Below, one piece after another: positions 52,947 to 62,139 of a stretch of 64,000 nucleotides of DNA (its first letter is position 1; every line of letters starts with the position of its first letter). Origin of the DNA: Candidatus Sulfopaludibacter sp. SbA3 (GTDB taxonomy: Bacteria; Acidobacteriota; Terriglobia; Bryobacterales; Bryobacteraceae); assembly GCA_945890485.1 (NCBI GenBank), contig CAMDCN010000001.1, forward strand, positions 62,001 to 126,000, given 5' to 3'. A model generated the notes under the pieces. The model had not been told where the DNA came from. It did no database searches and worked only from the letters and a program-made list of their open reading frames with translations. The position numbers and the translations under genes were made by a program.

Positions 52947-53585
52947 TCACGTTTGCCGCAAGACTTCTGCGAGTTCTTTTTCTGGGACCGCACCCTCTTT
53001 AATAACGCGCCAGTAGGGTTCGGTAATATCAATCGTCGTTGGACCCATGCCTGGGCATGTGCCCCCGTCCAGCACTAAGTCCAGACGACCGTCCATCGTA
53101 CCAAAGACTTCGATGCCGCTGGTACACGTCGGCTGGCCGCTGATATTCGCGCTTGTCGCAATCAACGGCTGATTCAATTTCTGCAGCAAGGCCTGCGCTA
53201 CTTTTGAACGCGAATGACGCAGCCCCAAGCGCCCGGTATTGCCGGTCGCCCGCAGCGGCACCTTGGGCGAGGCGGGCACGATGACGGTTAATGGCCCCGG
53301 CCAAAACACCCGGGCCAACACGCGGAAACGGGCCGATACCTCGGCACATAACTCCTCGGCCATCGGCACATCGCTTACCAGCAGCGGCAAACTCCGCACC
53401 TGCTCGCGGCCCTTGGCGGCAAACACATTGCCGACCGCTTTTAGGTTGAACGGATCCGCCACCAGGGAATACAAACCATCGGTGGGGATGGCGACGACTT
53501 TCCCGCGAAGAATCGCGGCGGCGGCCGAGGCGATGACGCCCTCGTCCGGGTCGGCTTGGTCTACTTCGAGTAAGTCCGTTGGCAC
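52947..53585 (-). CDS. tsaC: Threonylcarbamoyl-AMP synthase
   Basis: First step of the t6A modification of ANN-decoding tRNAs: threonine, bicarbonate and ATP give threonylcarbamoyl-AMP. The 212-residue product shows the YrdC/Sua5 motifs GKVVAIPTDGLYSLVADPFN, WPGPLTVIVPA, GLRHSRSKV and ATSANISGQPT, and a short C-terminus, so it is TsaC length rather than Sua5. GTG start. It lies seven bases behind the methyltransferase fusion and seven before the GYF_2 gene. Confidence 0.92.
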   Translation of the reverse strand: MPTDLLEVDQADPDEGVIASAAAAILRGKVVAIPTDGLYSLVADPFNLKAVGNVFAAKGREQVRSLPLLVSDVPMAEELCAEVSARFRVLARVFWPGPLTVIVPASPKVPLRATGNTGRLGLRHSRSKVAQALLQKLNQPLIATSANISGQPTCTSGIEVFGTMDGRLDLVLDGGTCPGMGPTTIDITEPYWRVIKEGAVPEKELAEVLRQT

Positions 53586-53592
53586 TGGGTTG

Positions 53593-55452
53593 TTAGCGTT
53601 TCTCGATTACGGTGGCCACATCGACGGCCATCTGGTAGCGCCCGAACGGCGCACTGAGTTGAATCCCTTCCACCATCCATTGCACTTCCCGCGTCATCTC
53701 CTGGGCGATCGCAATGCCTTCCTGCCGGGCGGCTTCCGCATCGGCGGCCCGATGCATCCGCTGCATGAACGGCTCCGGCACCGGCACCCGCAACTCGTCC
53801 ACCATGAACTGCGCGTTGCGATAACTCGTCAGCGGCCAGATGCCGCAAACGACCGGAATGCGGCAGTGCTCAGTCCGCTTGAGGAAGTTCTCGAGAAGCT
53901 TGATATCGAACACCGGCTGCGTGACGACATACTCCGCGCCGGCCGCCACTTTCCGTTCGAAGCGCCGCACCTCTTCGTCGATATTCAGGGCCCCGGGATT
54001 GGCCCCGACACCGAGCAACAGCGCCGTCTGCGAACCCATCGCATTGCCCCCAAGATCGAGGCCCGAGTTCAGATTGGTCACGATATCCGCCAAGCCGATG
54101 GCGTCCACATCAAAGACGGCGGTGGCGTGCTGGTGAGCGCCCATGCGGGGCGGGTCGCCAGTAATGCAAATCAGGTTCCGCACCCCGAGCGCATGCGCGC
54201 CCAGTAGATCCGACTGCATGCCGAGAATGTTCCGGTCGCGGCAGCAGAAGTGCAGCACGGCTTCGATTCCCGCCTGTTCCTGGAAAATCTTGCAGGTGAT
54301 GGCCGCCGAGAGCCGGGCGCTGGCGCGCGGGCCATCGGGAACGTTAATGACGTCGATTCCGGCATCCCGGCACAGGATCGCGCCAGCGACTTCCTTCGAG
54401 GGATCCACACCGCGCGGCGGCAGGATCTCGACAAACGTCACGAACTGCTTCGCGGCCAGCTTGGCGCCCAGCTTGCTCTTTTCGGCGACTGGCACGAGCG
54501 GCATCTTCACCACAGGTGGCTTCGTTTCGTCCACAGTCACCGGGAGCGCCTGATGGCCCGGCTGCAGGCTCCGCGCTTCGCTGCGCACAAGCTTGATGTG
54601 CTCGGGCGTCGTGCCGCAGCAGCCGCCGACGATTTTTACGCCCGCCCACAAGAACCGGCGGGCATATTGCGACATGTACTCCGGCGAGCAGAGATAGATC
54701 TTGCGGCCTTCGACGTCCGCCGGATGTCCCGCGTTGGGCATCGCTGAGACGGGCTTGCTCGTCTGGCGCATGATGCGCTCAACGGTTTCGAGGGTCGCCT
54801 TCGGTCCGACGGAGCAGTTCAAGCCGATGACATCGACGGGCCACTGATCCAGCAGTGCCGTAAAGTCCTCCGTGCTGGTTCCGTCGAGCATCGCGCCATC
54901 GTCGTTGATGGTGACTTGGGCGACGATGGCTAGTTCCGGTCCGGCCACGGCGCGGACGGCGGCAACCGCCTCGCGTAGTTCGTCAATGGCGAAAAATGTT
55001 TCGAGAACCAGCAGGTCGACGCCGGCCCCCACGAGCACCGTGGCTTGTTCGGCGAAGATCTCGCGCAACTCCTCCGGCGAGGCATTGCGCATGCCGGTTG
55101 GCCCAATGGAGCCGGCGACGAAAACCGTCTCGCCCGCAGCCTCGCGCGCCAGACGAACACCGGCCTGATTGATAGCTACCAGCTTTTCGCTCAGGCTGAA
55201 CGTCCCCAACCGTCCCCGGTTGGCGCCAAAGGTATTGGCTTCGAGGATCTGCGCTCCGGCCTTGACGTAAGCTTCGTGAACTTCCTTGACTAAGTGCGGA
55301 GCGGAGAGGTTCAACTCGTCGTAGCAACGGTTGATGAATACGCCCTTCTCGTACAGCATTGTGCCCATGGCGCCATCGGCGACCAAAACCCCGTGGGCAA
55401 GGGCCTCACGGAACTCTTTAGCGCGGGTCTTTGGCTGGGTTGCGGAACTCAT
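53593..55452 (-). CDS. Homocysteine S-methyltransferase/methylenetetrahydrofolate reductase fusion
   Basis: Two-domain cytoplasmic enzyme of methionine synthesis. The 619-residue product has the homocysteine methyltransferase domain (about 1-290) with zinc ligands in GLNCSVGPKA and VGGCCGTTPEH, then an MTHFR domain (about 330-600) with VEILPPRGVDPSKEV, GDPPRMGAHQ and VTQPVFD. The fusion resembles Bacillus YitJ and is also seen in Acidobacteria. The cobalamin-binding domains of MetH are absent. A SAM hydrolase gene lies 13 bases upstream on the same strand. Confidence 0.93.
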   Translation of the reverse strand: MSSATQPKTRAKEFREALAHGVLVADGAMGTMLYEKGVFINRCYDELNLSAPHLVKEVHEAYVKAGAQILEANTFGANRGRLGTFSLSEKLVAINQAGVRLAREAAGETVFVAGSIGPTGMRNASPEELREIFAEQATVLVGAGVDLLVLETFFAIDELREAVAAVRAVAGPELAIVAQVTINDDGAMLDGTSTEDFTALLDQWPVDVIGLNCSVGPKATLETVERIMRQTSKPVSAMPNAGHPADVEGRKIYLCSPEYMSQYARRFLWAGVKIVGGCCGTTPEHIKLVRSEARSLQPGHQALPVTVDETKPPVVKMPLVPVAEKSKLGAKLAAKQFVTFVEILPPRGVDPSKEVAGAILCRDAGIDVINVPDGPRASARLSAAITCKIFQEQAGIEAVLHFCCRDRNILGMQSDLLGAHALGVRNLICITGDPPRMGAHQHATAVFDVDAIGLADIVTNLNSGLDLGGNAMGSQTALLLGVGANPGALNIDEEVRRFERKVAAGAEYVVTQPVFDIKLLENFLKRTEHCRIPVVCGIWPLTSYRNAQFMVDELRVPVPEPFMQRMHRAADAEAARQEGIAIAQEMTREVQWMVEGIQLSAPFGRYQMAVDVATVIEKR

Positions 55453-55465
55453 GTAACCTCCGAGT

Positions 55466-56248
55466 TTACCAGCCAGTCACATCCACCGGGGCGCCACTGA
55501 CTACTCCCAACCGTTTGGCGGCCGAAGCTTCCCGCTGCACGATCTCGATGTAGCCGCTTGAGCCGACAATGGCATAGAGTTCTCCGTATTCGCACTCGGC
55601 GAAGTGGGTGGCCCGTTTGCCTACCTTCTCGAACCCAATCAGGATTTCGAACGGGCGGTCCGCCAGCCAACCGAACTCGGCGATCGAAAAACTCGTGATC
55701 AGATTGCCAAAGCGGTCTACGCGGAGAACCGTCCCGCTCCACTGCCGCTTCGAGATGCGCTGGTTCGTCCCGAGATTCAGGCGGAGGGCGTCCTTCACCA
55801 GTTTTCCGAGTTTGGCAGGCGGCATTCCGGCCGCCAGATGAGCGGCGCATGGCGCGAAGATATCGCGGCCGTGAAAGGTCGCGCTCACGGGCTTCAGATA
55901 GAGCTTTTCGTTCCCGAGGAGCCGGGCCTTTACCCCATTTTGGCCAAGCGCATAGGTGAACAGGCCGTTGTCGGGACCCAGCAGATAGTGCCCGCCGGCC
56001 TCGACGAGCAGCGGCCGCCTCGCGCTGCCGACGCCTGGATCGACGACGGCAACGTGGATGGTCTTTTTCGGAAACCAACGGCGGGCCTGTTCAAAAACGA
56101 AGGCGGCCTCACTGACGTCATAAGGCGGCAACTCATGGGTCAAGTCCACGATGGTGGCTTTCGGGCAGAGGGAGAGCAGGACGCCCTTCATTGCGCCTAC
56201 ATAGGAGTCGGCCGTGCCAAAGTCAGTCGTTAGGGTGATGATGGGCAT
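55466..56248 (-). CDS. SAM hydroxide adenosyltransferase (DUF62)
   Basis: Hydrolyses S-adenosylmethionine to adenosine and methionine in the characterised family. The 260-residue product begins ITLTTDFGTADSYVGAMKG and has DLTHELPPYD and VDPGVGSARRPL, which hold the Asp-Arg-His water-activating triad of the hydroxide group; halogenase-specific residues are not seen. A C-terminal beta domain follows from about 180. It lies six bases after the RidA-like gene and before the methyltransferase fusion. Confidence 0.9.
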   Translation of the reverse strand: MPIITLTTDFGTADSYVGAMKGVLLSLCPKATIVDLTHELPPYDVSEAAFVFEQARRWFPKKTIHVAVVDPGVGSARRPLLVEAGGHYLLGPDNGLFTYALGQNGVKARLLGNEKLYLKPVSATFHGRDIFAPCAAHLAAGMPPAKLGKLVKDALRLNLGTNQRISKRQWSGTVLRVDRFGNLITSFSIAEFGWLADRPFEILIGFEKVGKRATHFAECEYGELYAIVGSSGYIEIVQREASAAKRLGVVSGAPVDVTGW

Positions 56249-56254
56249 GGTTTT

Positions 56255-57001
56255 TTAAAGGAATAGCTCCTGGACACAGCCACGCACGTCCATCTCAAAT
56301 TCGATGGTTTCGATGGGCGGCCGGGAGTAGTGCCACGTGACGCCGTGGATGGCGCCTTTCGCCATCGGTCTGACGACCTGTTCGGCCAACAGGTGCCACA
56401 CCGGATGGACGGTATACATTTCGGCCACATTGACGAGGTCCCAGTTGACGCCGAGGCCGTGGAGTCGGCCGGTCATGAGGCCCATAACGAATTCGGCTTT
56501 GACGCGGAGCGCTTCGGCGGAAAGCTCGCCGCGCCGGACGACGTCGTGCGGGTCGAGCGTGCCCTCGGGCAGTTCGCCGGCACCGGCCACGATGAAGGTC
56601 TTGCGGGTCACTTTCGACGGAACGGTGTAGCCGAATCCATACAGGCTGGGCTCGGCGGGCGCGCCAATCTCAGGAGCGATATTGGTGCGGGCCACCGGGT
56701 TCATATCCTCAAGAAACAGTCCCCAATTCTTGAGCACGGTGACGTAACCGGCATTGAATTCGTTGAAGCCTTGAAAGGTGAAAGGCCGGGGCGAGCGGAG
56801 CTCCATCGAACAGAGAGCATGAAGGGGCCGGTTGATGGCGGCAAGATGGGCCTTCACCCGCTCGAAGCCCTGTGCGAGCGGCACGGGCTGATGAAAGCGG
56901 GCGTGGACGACCTCAAAACCGTCGGCGGCGACGGCGCCGCCCGAATACGGGGCGATGCCACGGATGAAGGAGTAATTGCCCTTAGGGTTGGCGACAAGCA
57001 T
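56255..57001 (-). CDS. RidA-like fold protein, first of operon
   Basis: Uncharacterised. The 248-residue product appears to contain two RidA-like halves: IAPYSGGAVAADGFEVVHAR with AHLAAINRPLHALCSMEL, then FNEFNAGYVTVLKNWGLF with SLYGFGYTVPS. RidA enzymes hydrolyse reactive enamines, but the active arginine was not identified, so the role is open. The ATG adjoins a perfect palindrome and has no ribosome site. Confidence 0.6.
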   Translation of the reverse strand: MLVANPKGNYSFIRGIAPYSGGAVAADGFEVVHARFHQPVPLAQGFERVKAHLAAINRPLHALCSMELRSPRPFTFQGFNEFNAGYVTVLKNWGLFLEDMNPVARTNIAPEIGAPAEPSLYGFGYTVPSKVTRKTFIVAGAGELPEGTLDPHDVVRRGELSAEALRVKAEFVMGLMTGRLHGLGVNWDLVNVAEMYTVHPVWHLLAEQVVRPMAKGAIHGVTWHYSRPPIETIEFEMDVRGCVQELFL

Positions 57002-57020
57002 GACCGCTATTCTAGCGGTC
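57002..57020. promoter_or_regulatory. Perfect palindrome between divergent genes
   Basis: GACCGCTA and TAGCGGTC flank TTC: eight-base arms with no mismatch. It starts one base outside the RidA-like ATG and fills half of the 38-base gap. A DNA-binding protein site or a 5' hairpin are both possible. Confidence 0.6.
57009..57014 (-). promoter_or_regulatory. -10-like TAGAAT inside the palindrome
   Basis: On the minus strand TAGAAT is followed by seven bases and the ATG of the RidA-like gene. It sits in the centre of the palindrome, where a bound repressor would block it. Confidence 0.45.
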
Positions 57021-57039
57021 CGTGATACCGTGAGGGAGA

Positions 57040-59025
57040 TTGGCGAAACCGATTGTCACCCTTTTTTTGCTTTGGGCGATTTCGCTCGGGGTGATCGCCC
57101 TTCTGCAGGTGTTGGGCGCCGGCGTGGGGTTTCGCATCGGACCCTTGGGCGAGGACTTCAATTGGGTCTACTTCCTGCAACATCATCAGGAGTACCCGGC
57201 CCAGCAGGCGTTTTGGGAGTATGACGCCCGGAATCCGTTGGCGCCTTGGTGGTACCTGGCCGTGAAGCCACTGATCCTCGATACCGCCTATGGCATCTAT
57301 GCGGTGCGAAAAGTGGCCGATTTGGGGTGCGGATTGTCCGTGTATGCCGTGGTTTCAACGCTGGGAGGAGTCGGATGCCGGCGCCTCGCCGTGGCCGCGG
57401 GCGGGCTCGCGATGCTGTGGACGTGTTCGCAGATGGTTGGGCAAATCAACTGGACGATGCTGATGGCGGTGTCTCTCTCGCTTTTCGCGGTGGCTGCTTA
57501 CGTGCGATTCCTGAATGGGGCGCGGACCGAAGCCGGCTGGTATGCGGCGAGCCTGGTGCTGTATCTGGTATCGATTGGCACTTACTCTCTTCAGGCCTCC
57601 GCCGCGCTCAGCATTGGCGCTTTGGGTGTGCGGCGGGACGGGTGGCGCAAGGGCGGGAAGGATGCAGCGCCTTTCTTTGCTCTCCTGACTGTGTTCTTCC
57701 TGATCTGGTCGACGGCGGGACAAGTGCCGGCGAACAATGGCAGTTTGGCCGTGGGAAACGTAGTGCGGTCTTTGGGGTTCTTGGTTTGGGATCCGGTGTA
57801 TAGCCATGTCGTGACGGAGATGTGGCAACTGCAGCGGCTCGATCTCTGGCTGGTGGCGGGCATGGCGCTGATGACCGGAGTTATGTTCTGGCGGATTTGT
57901 GGCAACGTGGCGGAGCAGGGAGACGGCCGCGGCAGTCTGGCTGTTGAGTTGGGGATTGTCGCCCTCGGTCTGTGCGCGGCGACCGTGGCCTTGGAGGCAA
58001 CCAACTCTGTTTGGGTACCAGGGACACGGTCGCCGATGGTACAGCAAGGACTCGCTCCATTAATGGTGACGGCGTTGGTCCTGTCGCTGGGCGGGCGGTG
58101 GAGGCGTTCGGCGATGCTGGCGGCGTGGTCGCTGGCGGCATTTCTGTCGCTTTGCCACAATGGGCGACAAGTGCGATGGACGGTGGATCTGGAACGGATC
58201 GCCGCCGGGCTGAAGGCTGCCGTGCCGGTGATCCGATCACAAACAGTCTTTGTGCTCACGTCGGCGCCCTTGAGCCTTTCGGCCTACAACAGCGACATCT
58301 TTGTGAAGAATCTTTATCGCTCGGATGACGTGAATCTGAAGGTCTTCTCTCCCGCGACTGGGCGATCCCACGGGGGCCTCCTCTTTGACGCGGACCCGAA
58401 GGGCCTATTTGCGGAGAGCACGTTGGGGCAACGGCGATTTGTCCTGCGCGGGGTACAGACTTGGATTCCCTATCGAAACGTGATTTTGATGCGGTACGAC
58501 GAGACTGGAGTGCGCCGTGTCGACCGACTGCGGCGGGAGGAGACCAAAGGTTACCAGGTGGTCTTCAATCGCCAGCGACCAGTTTATGCAGGCGATCGAA
58601 AACCGGGGCCTCCGCTGCTCCTTGAAAAATGGGAGATTACCGGTGGAACCCGGCCGGAACCCGGGGTCTTCAAGCTACCCGGCCAGCCGGTAGGCTTGGC
58701 TCAGCATGCGGTCACTTTGCAGGCCGATGGCGAATATGTGGTGGAGTTCGAGGCCCGAGCCGAAGGGGATACCCGCGCCTTTTACGCGGACTTCTACGGC
58801 GGGCAGGGATACGACTCCGCCGAGCAGGACCACGTCATTGGAGAATTGGGACCGGGAGAACTGGGCCGGGAGTTCCGTTGGGTTCGTTTCGTAATTCCCG
58901 CCGGGGCGGCGCCGCCGTCGCAGGCTTGGCTCCGGCTGGTGAATCCGTCGCCAGGAACGGTGTGGGTTCGTTCGGTTCGTATTTCGCGCCTTGATACCAT
59001 GGAAGTTGGCTTACTTCGACCATAA
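57040..59025 (+). CDS. Large membrane protein, GT-C-like
   Basis: Function not recognised; the layout resembles GT-C membrane glycosyltransferases. The 661-residue product has about 10 membrane helices (PIVTLFLLWAISLGVIALL, LVLYLVSIGTYSLQASAAL and others), the acidic loop GEDFNWVYFLQHHQ after helix 1, and a C-terminal soluble beta domain (about 540-650) like a carbohydrate-binding jellyroll (YVVEFEARAEGDTRAFYADF). TTG start with GAGG four bases upstream. Its end overlaps the next gene by 20 bases. Confidence 0.72.
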   Translation: MAKPIVTLFLLWAISLGVIALLQVLGAGVGFRIGPLGEDFNWVYFLQHHQEYPAQQAFWEYDARNPLAPWWYLAVKPLILDTAYGIYAVRKVADLGCGLSVYAVVSTLGGVGCRRLAVAAGGLAMLWTCSQMVGQINWTMLMAVSLSLFAVAAYVRFLNGARTEAGWYAASLVLYLVSIGTYSLQASAALSIGALGVRRDGWRKGGKDAAPFFALLTVFFLIWSTAGQVPANNGSLAVGNVVRSLGFLVWDPVYSHVVTEMWQLQRLDLWLVAGMALMTGVMFWRICGNVAEQGDGRGSLAVELGIVALGLCAATVALEATNSVWVPGTRSPMVQQGLAPLMVTALVLSLGGRWRRSAMLAAWSLAAFLSLCHNGRQVRWTVDLERIAAGLKAAVPVIRSQTVFVLTSAPLSLSAYNSDIFVKNLYRSDDVNLKVFSPATGRSHGGLLFDADPKGLFAESTLGQRRFVLRGVQTWIPYRNVILMRYDETGVRRVDRLRREETKGYQVVFNRQRPVYAGDRKPGPPLLLEKWEITGGTRPEPGVFKLPGQPVGLAQHAVTLQADGEYVVEFEARAEGDTRAFYADFYGGQGYDSAEQDHVIGELGPGELGREFRWVRFVIPAGAAPPSQAWLRLVNPSPGTVWVRSVRISRLDTMEVGLLRP

Positions 59026-60103
59026 CGCGACGACTCCGGTGGCGCCCGATGTGTTGGCGGCGATGCTGCCGGCGTTGACCGAGGCGTGCGGCAATCCATC
59101 GAGCATTCATCGCGACGGGCAACGGGCCCGGCAGATGGTGGAAACGGCGCGGCGGCAGCTGGCGGCGCGATTGGGCTGTTCTTCGAAGGAGATCGTGTTC
59201 ACGAGCGGGGGGACGGAGGCGAACAATCTGGCGCTCTCGATTCCAGCGCGGCACGTGGTGACGAGCGCGATTGAACATCCGGCCGTGGCGCTCACCTTGG
59301 GCCGGCGGGACGCGGTGACCGTGATCGCTCCTGATTCCACCGGGCTCATTTCGCCGGAGGCTCTGCGGTTGGCGATGCGGCCGGAGACGGATTTGGTCTC
59401 GATTATGCACGCCAACAACGAGTTCGGGACGGTGCAGCCCTTGGCTGCGCTGGCCGGTGTGGTCCATGAGTTTGGCGCGCTGTTCCATTCTGACGGGGTG
59501 CAGGCCCCCGGACGGATTCCCGTGGATGTCGCCGCGCTTGGCGTCGACCTGTACTCCGTGAGCGGGCATAAGATGTACGCGCCCAAAGGGATCGGCGCCT
59601 TGTTCGTCCGTAAGGGCATCGATTTGGCGCCTCAAATGTTCGGCGGACGGCACGAGGGCGGACGCCGGGCCGGGACGGAAAACGTTCCGGGCATTGTGGC
59701 GCTGGGCGCGGCGGCGGCACGACCGTTGCAGGATTTTGCGGCGCTGCGGGATCGGCTGGAAGCCGGAATTCTGGCGGCAGTGCCGGACGCGACCGTCCAG
59801 GGGGCAGGCGCGCCTCGATTGCCGAATACAACGAACATTCGATTCGCGGGACTCGAAGGAGAGGCGTTGGTGATTTCACTCGACCTGCGCGGATTCTCGG
59901 TCTCCTCGGGCGCAGCTTGCTCGTCTGGCGCGGTGGAACCTTCGCCGGCGCTGTTGGCGATTGGCCTGACGAAGACGGAAGCCAAAAGCTGCATCCGATT
60001 TTCCCTAGGCGAATCGAATAGCCTGGATGAGGTAGAGGCGCTGATCGCGGCCGTCACCTCCGCTGTAGCGCATTTACGGAAACTCTCCCCCACTTATGTC
60101 TAA
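59006..60103 (+). CDS. Cysteine desulfurase (NifS/IscS type)
   Basis: PLP enzyme that removes sulfur from cysteine. The 365-residue product starts [16 protein letters not shown], holds PLP at the lysine of [10 protein letters not shown] and has the persulfide cysteine in [13 protein letters not shown]; the [10 protein letters not shown]-like stretch reads [15 protein letters not shown] 15 bases upstream would add five residues. The gene overlaps mnmA by eight bases, so its sulfur probably feeds tRNA thiolation directly. Confidence 0.93.
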   Translation: MAYFDHNATTPVAPDVLAAMLPALTEACGNPSSIHRDGQRARQMVETARRQLAARLGCSSKEIVFTSGGTEANNLALSIPARHVVTSAIEHPAVALTLGRRDAVTVIAPDSTGLISPEALRLAMRPETDLVSIMHANNEFGTVQPLAALAGVVHEFGALFHSDGVQAPGRIPVDVAALGVDLYSVSGHKMYAPKGIGALFVRKGIDLAPQMFGGRHEGGRRAGTENVPGIVALGAAAARPLQDFAALRDRLEAGILAAVPDATVQGAGAPRLPNTTNIRFAGLEGEALVISLDLRGFSVSSGAACSSGAVEPSPALLAIGLTKTEAKSCIRFSLGESNSLDEVEALIAAVTSAVAHLRKLSPTYV

Positions 60104-61196
60104 CGGAATGATTGCCGTCGCCATGTCAGGCGGCGTGGATTCTTCGGCCGTCGCCGCGTTGCTGAAGCGCGAAGGGCGGAACATTGTTGGCATGACGATG
60201 CAGCTTTGGAATCAGCGGCGGCTTCCGGAGCTGGCAACCGAAACGGCGTCCGGGCGTTGCTGCTCGATTGACGATGTTTATGACGCGCGGTATGTCTCCC
60301 AATTTCTGGGGATTCCGTATTACGTGGTGAACTTCGAGGACCAGTTCGAACAGCATGTGGTGCGGCCATTCGTGGATGACTATCTGCAGGGACGGACGCC
60401 GATTCCGTGCACGCTCTGCAACAACTTCATCAAGTTCGAGACGTTTCTCGAAATGGCGGCCGGCATTGGCGCCGAGAAGATCGCCACGGGTCACTACGCC
60501 CGGGTTTCGTTCGACGAGGCATCCGGACGGTATCAGTTGCGGCGCGCGGTGGATGGAACGAAGGATCAGACCTACTTTCTGCTGGGATTGACGCAAGCGC
60601 AACTGGCGAAGACCTTGTTTCCGCTGGGCGAGATGCTGAAGACGGAGACCCGGGAATTGGCGCGGGAAGCGGGGCTGCCGGTGGCGGAGAAACAGGATTC
60701 GCAGGAGATCTGTTTTGTGCCGAACGGCGACTACGCGGCGTTCATTGCCGCCTACGCCAAGGAGCAGGGGATGGCCGTGCCGGCCGGCGGCGGCGAAATT
60801 GTGACGCAGAGCGGGGAAGTGGTGGGCCGGCACGCCGGGTTCCATAACTACACGGTGGGGCAACGCCGCGGCCTGGGTGTCGCGGCAGCGGAACCGTTGT
60901 ATGTCATTGCCACGGAACCGGCGGCGAACCGCGTAACCGTTGGCGGGCCGGAGGATTTACTGACCACGCGCATGGCCGTCCGCGACATGAATTGGATTTC
61001 GATCGCCGAGCCAACCGAGGCGATTCGCGCGCAGGTGCGGATTCGGAACCGTCACGTGCCGGCGCCGGCGACCCTGCGCGTGGTGGACGGCTCCGTGGAG
61101 GTCGAGTTCGATCAGGCACAGCGCGCCGTTACCCCAGGCCAGGGAGCCGCCGTGTACGACGGCGACCTGGTTTTGGGAGGCGGGTGGATTGCGTAG
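60096..61196 (+). CDS. mnmA: tRNA 2-thiouridine(34) synthase MnmA
   Basis: Thiolates U34 of Lys, Glu and Gln tRNAs. The 366-residue product has SGGVDS (11-16), the catalytic cysteine in PCTLCN (C105/C108), the second cysteine in [10 protein letters not shown] (about 206), TGHYAR and [12 protein letters not shown]. All sulfur-transfer cysteines are present. It sits between the desulfurase and the acyltransferase, overlapping both. Confidence 0.96.
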   Translation: MSNGMIAVAMSGGVDSSAVAALLKREGRNIVGMTMQLWNQRRLPELATETASGRCCSIDDVYDARYVSQFLGIPYYVVNFEDQFEQHVVRPFVDDYLQGRTPIPCTLCNNFIKFETFLEMAAGIGAEKIATGHYARVSFDEASGRYQLRRAVDGTKDQTYFLLGLTQAQLAKTLFPLGEMLKTETRELAREAGLPVAEKQDSQEICFVPNGDYAAFIAAYAKEQGMAVPAGGGEIVTQSGEVVGRHAGFHNYTVGQRRGLGVAAAEPLYVIATEPAANRVTVGGPEDLLTTRMAVRDMNWISIAEPTEAIRAQVRIRNRHVPAPATLRVVDGSVEVEFDQAQRAVTPGQGAAVYDGDLVLGGGWIA

Positions 61197-62061
61197 CGAC
61201 CGGCGAAATCGCCTGGAGTATTGGCTCGTCCGCCTGATTCTCGCCACGGTAAGCTACGGACCAACCCGGTTTTTGGGTCCGTTGTATGCAAAGGTTTTGG
61301 ACCGGGCCGTGCCGAAGTTGCGGCGCGTGGCCGAGCGGAACTGTGTGTTCACAGGGATGAATCCCAAAGTTATCGACGGCGTTTTCCGGTCGATTGGCCG
61401 GATGTTGGTTTGTTTTTCCCGATTTCCGCGCATCAATAAGGGGAATGTGGGGGAGTGGATCCGCTACGAGGGATTCGAACACTACGAAGCAGCGAAAGCT
61501 CGAGGCAAGGGTGTTTTGTTCGCCACGCTGCACCTTGGGAACTGGGAGTTGTCGGCGTACGCCCATGCTCTGATGACCGAGCCGATGCATATTGTGGTGC
61601 GGCCGCTGGATAATCCGCTTCTGGACGCCTTGGTGCGGGAGCGGCGATCGGCGAGCGGGAATACGGTGATCGGGAAGGCGGATGGGATCCGGCCCATCTT
61701 CCGGGCGCTCGAAGCCAATCAGGCGGTGGGAATTCTGGTCGACCAGAATGTCGGGCTGGACGACGGCATGTTCGTGAACTTCTTCGGCCGGAAGGCTTGC
61801 GTAAGTCCGACTTTCGCCAAATTGGCGGCCCGGACGGGCGCCACGGTGATTCCTGGTTATGCCGTTTGGTCAGACGAAGAGGGAAAGTACATCCTTCGGT
61901 TCGACCCACCGGTGGGGATCACGGGAAATGTCTTGATCGATACGCAACGGATTCAAAATGCGCTGGAGCGGGCGATTCGTAGTTATCCGGATCAATGGCT
62001 CTGGATCCATCGCCGATGGAAGACACGGCCGCCGGGAGAGCCTCCCGTGTACGAGGGGTAG
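61189..62061 (+). CDS. LpxL/HtrB-type lysophospholipid acyltransferase
   Basis: Inner-membrane acyltransferase of the lipid A late-acylation family. The 290-residue product begins with a basic segment and one helix ([14 protein letters not shown]), has the active-site HxxxxE pattern in LHLGNWE, and continues with [20 protein letters not shown] and [12 protein letters not shown]. The TTG start has GGAGG eight bases upstream and overlaps mnmA. The exact lipid substrate is unknown. Confidence 0.9.
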   Translation: MRSDRRNRLEYWLVRLILATVSYGPTRFLGPLYAKVLDRAVPKLRRVAERNCVFTGMNPKVIDGVFRSIGRMLVCFSRFPRINKGNVGEWIRYEGFEHYEAAKARGKGVLFATLHLGNWELSAYAHALMTEPMHIVVRPLDNPLLDALVRERRSASGNTVIGKADGIRPIFRALEANQAVGILVDQNVGLDDGMFVNFFGRKACVSPTFAKLAARTGATVIPGYAVWSDEEGKYILRFDPPVGITGNVLIDTQRIQNALERAIRSYPDQWLWIHRRWKTRPPGEPPVYEG

Positions 62062-62066
62062 AGGCG

Positions 62067-62091
62067 TTGCCCTGAGGGGGTAATAGGGCAA
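62067..62091. repeat. Inverted repeat after acyltransferase gene
   Basis: TTGCCCT and AGGGCAA arms separated by 11 bases. It could end the mnmA operon, but no T run follows, so it may instead act in the leader of the next gene. Confidence 0.4.
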
Positions 62092-62139
62092 ACTAAGCCT
62101 GGACTGGTTCTGGTAGTCCTGTTACTCTCAGGGGAACCG

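Noticed and set aside
52360-53002. Plus-strand frames across the GFG repeats
   Set aside because: They are Gly/Arg-rich shadows of the repeat region and lack starts with ribosome sites.
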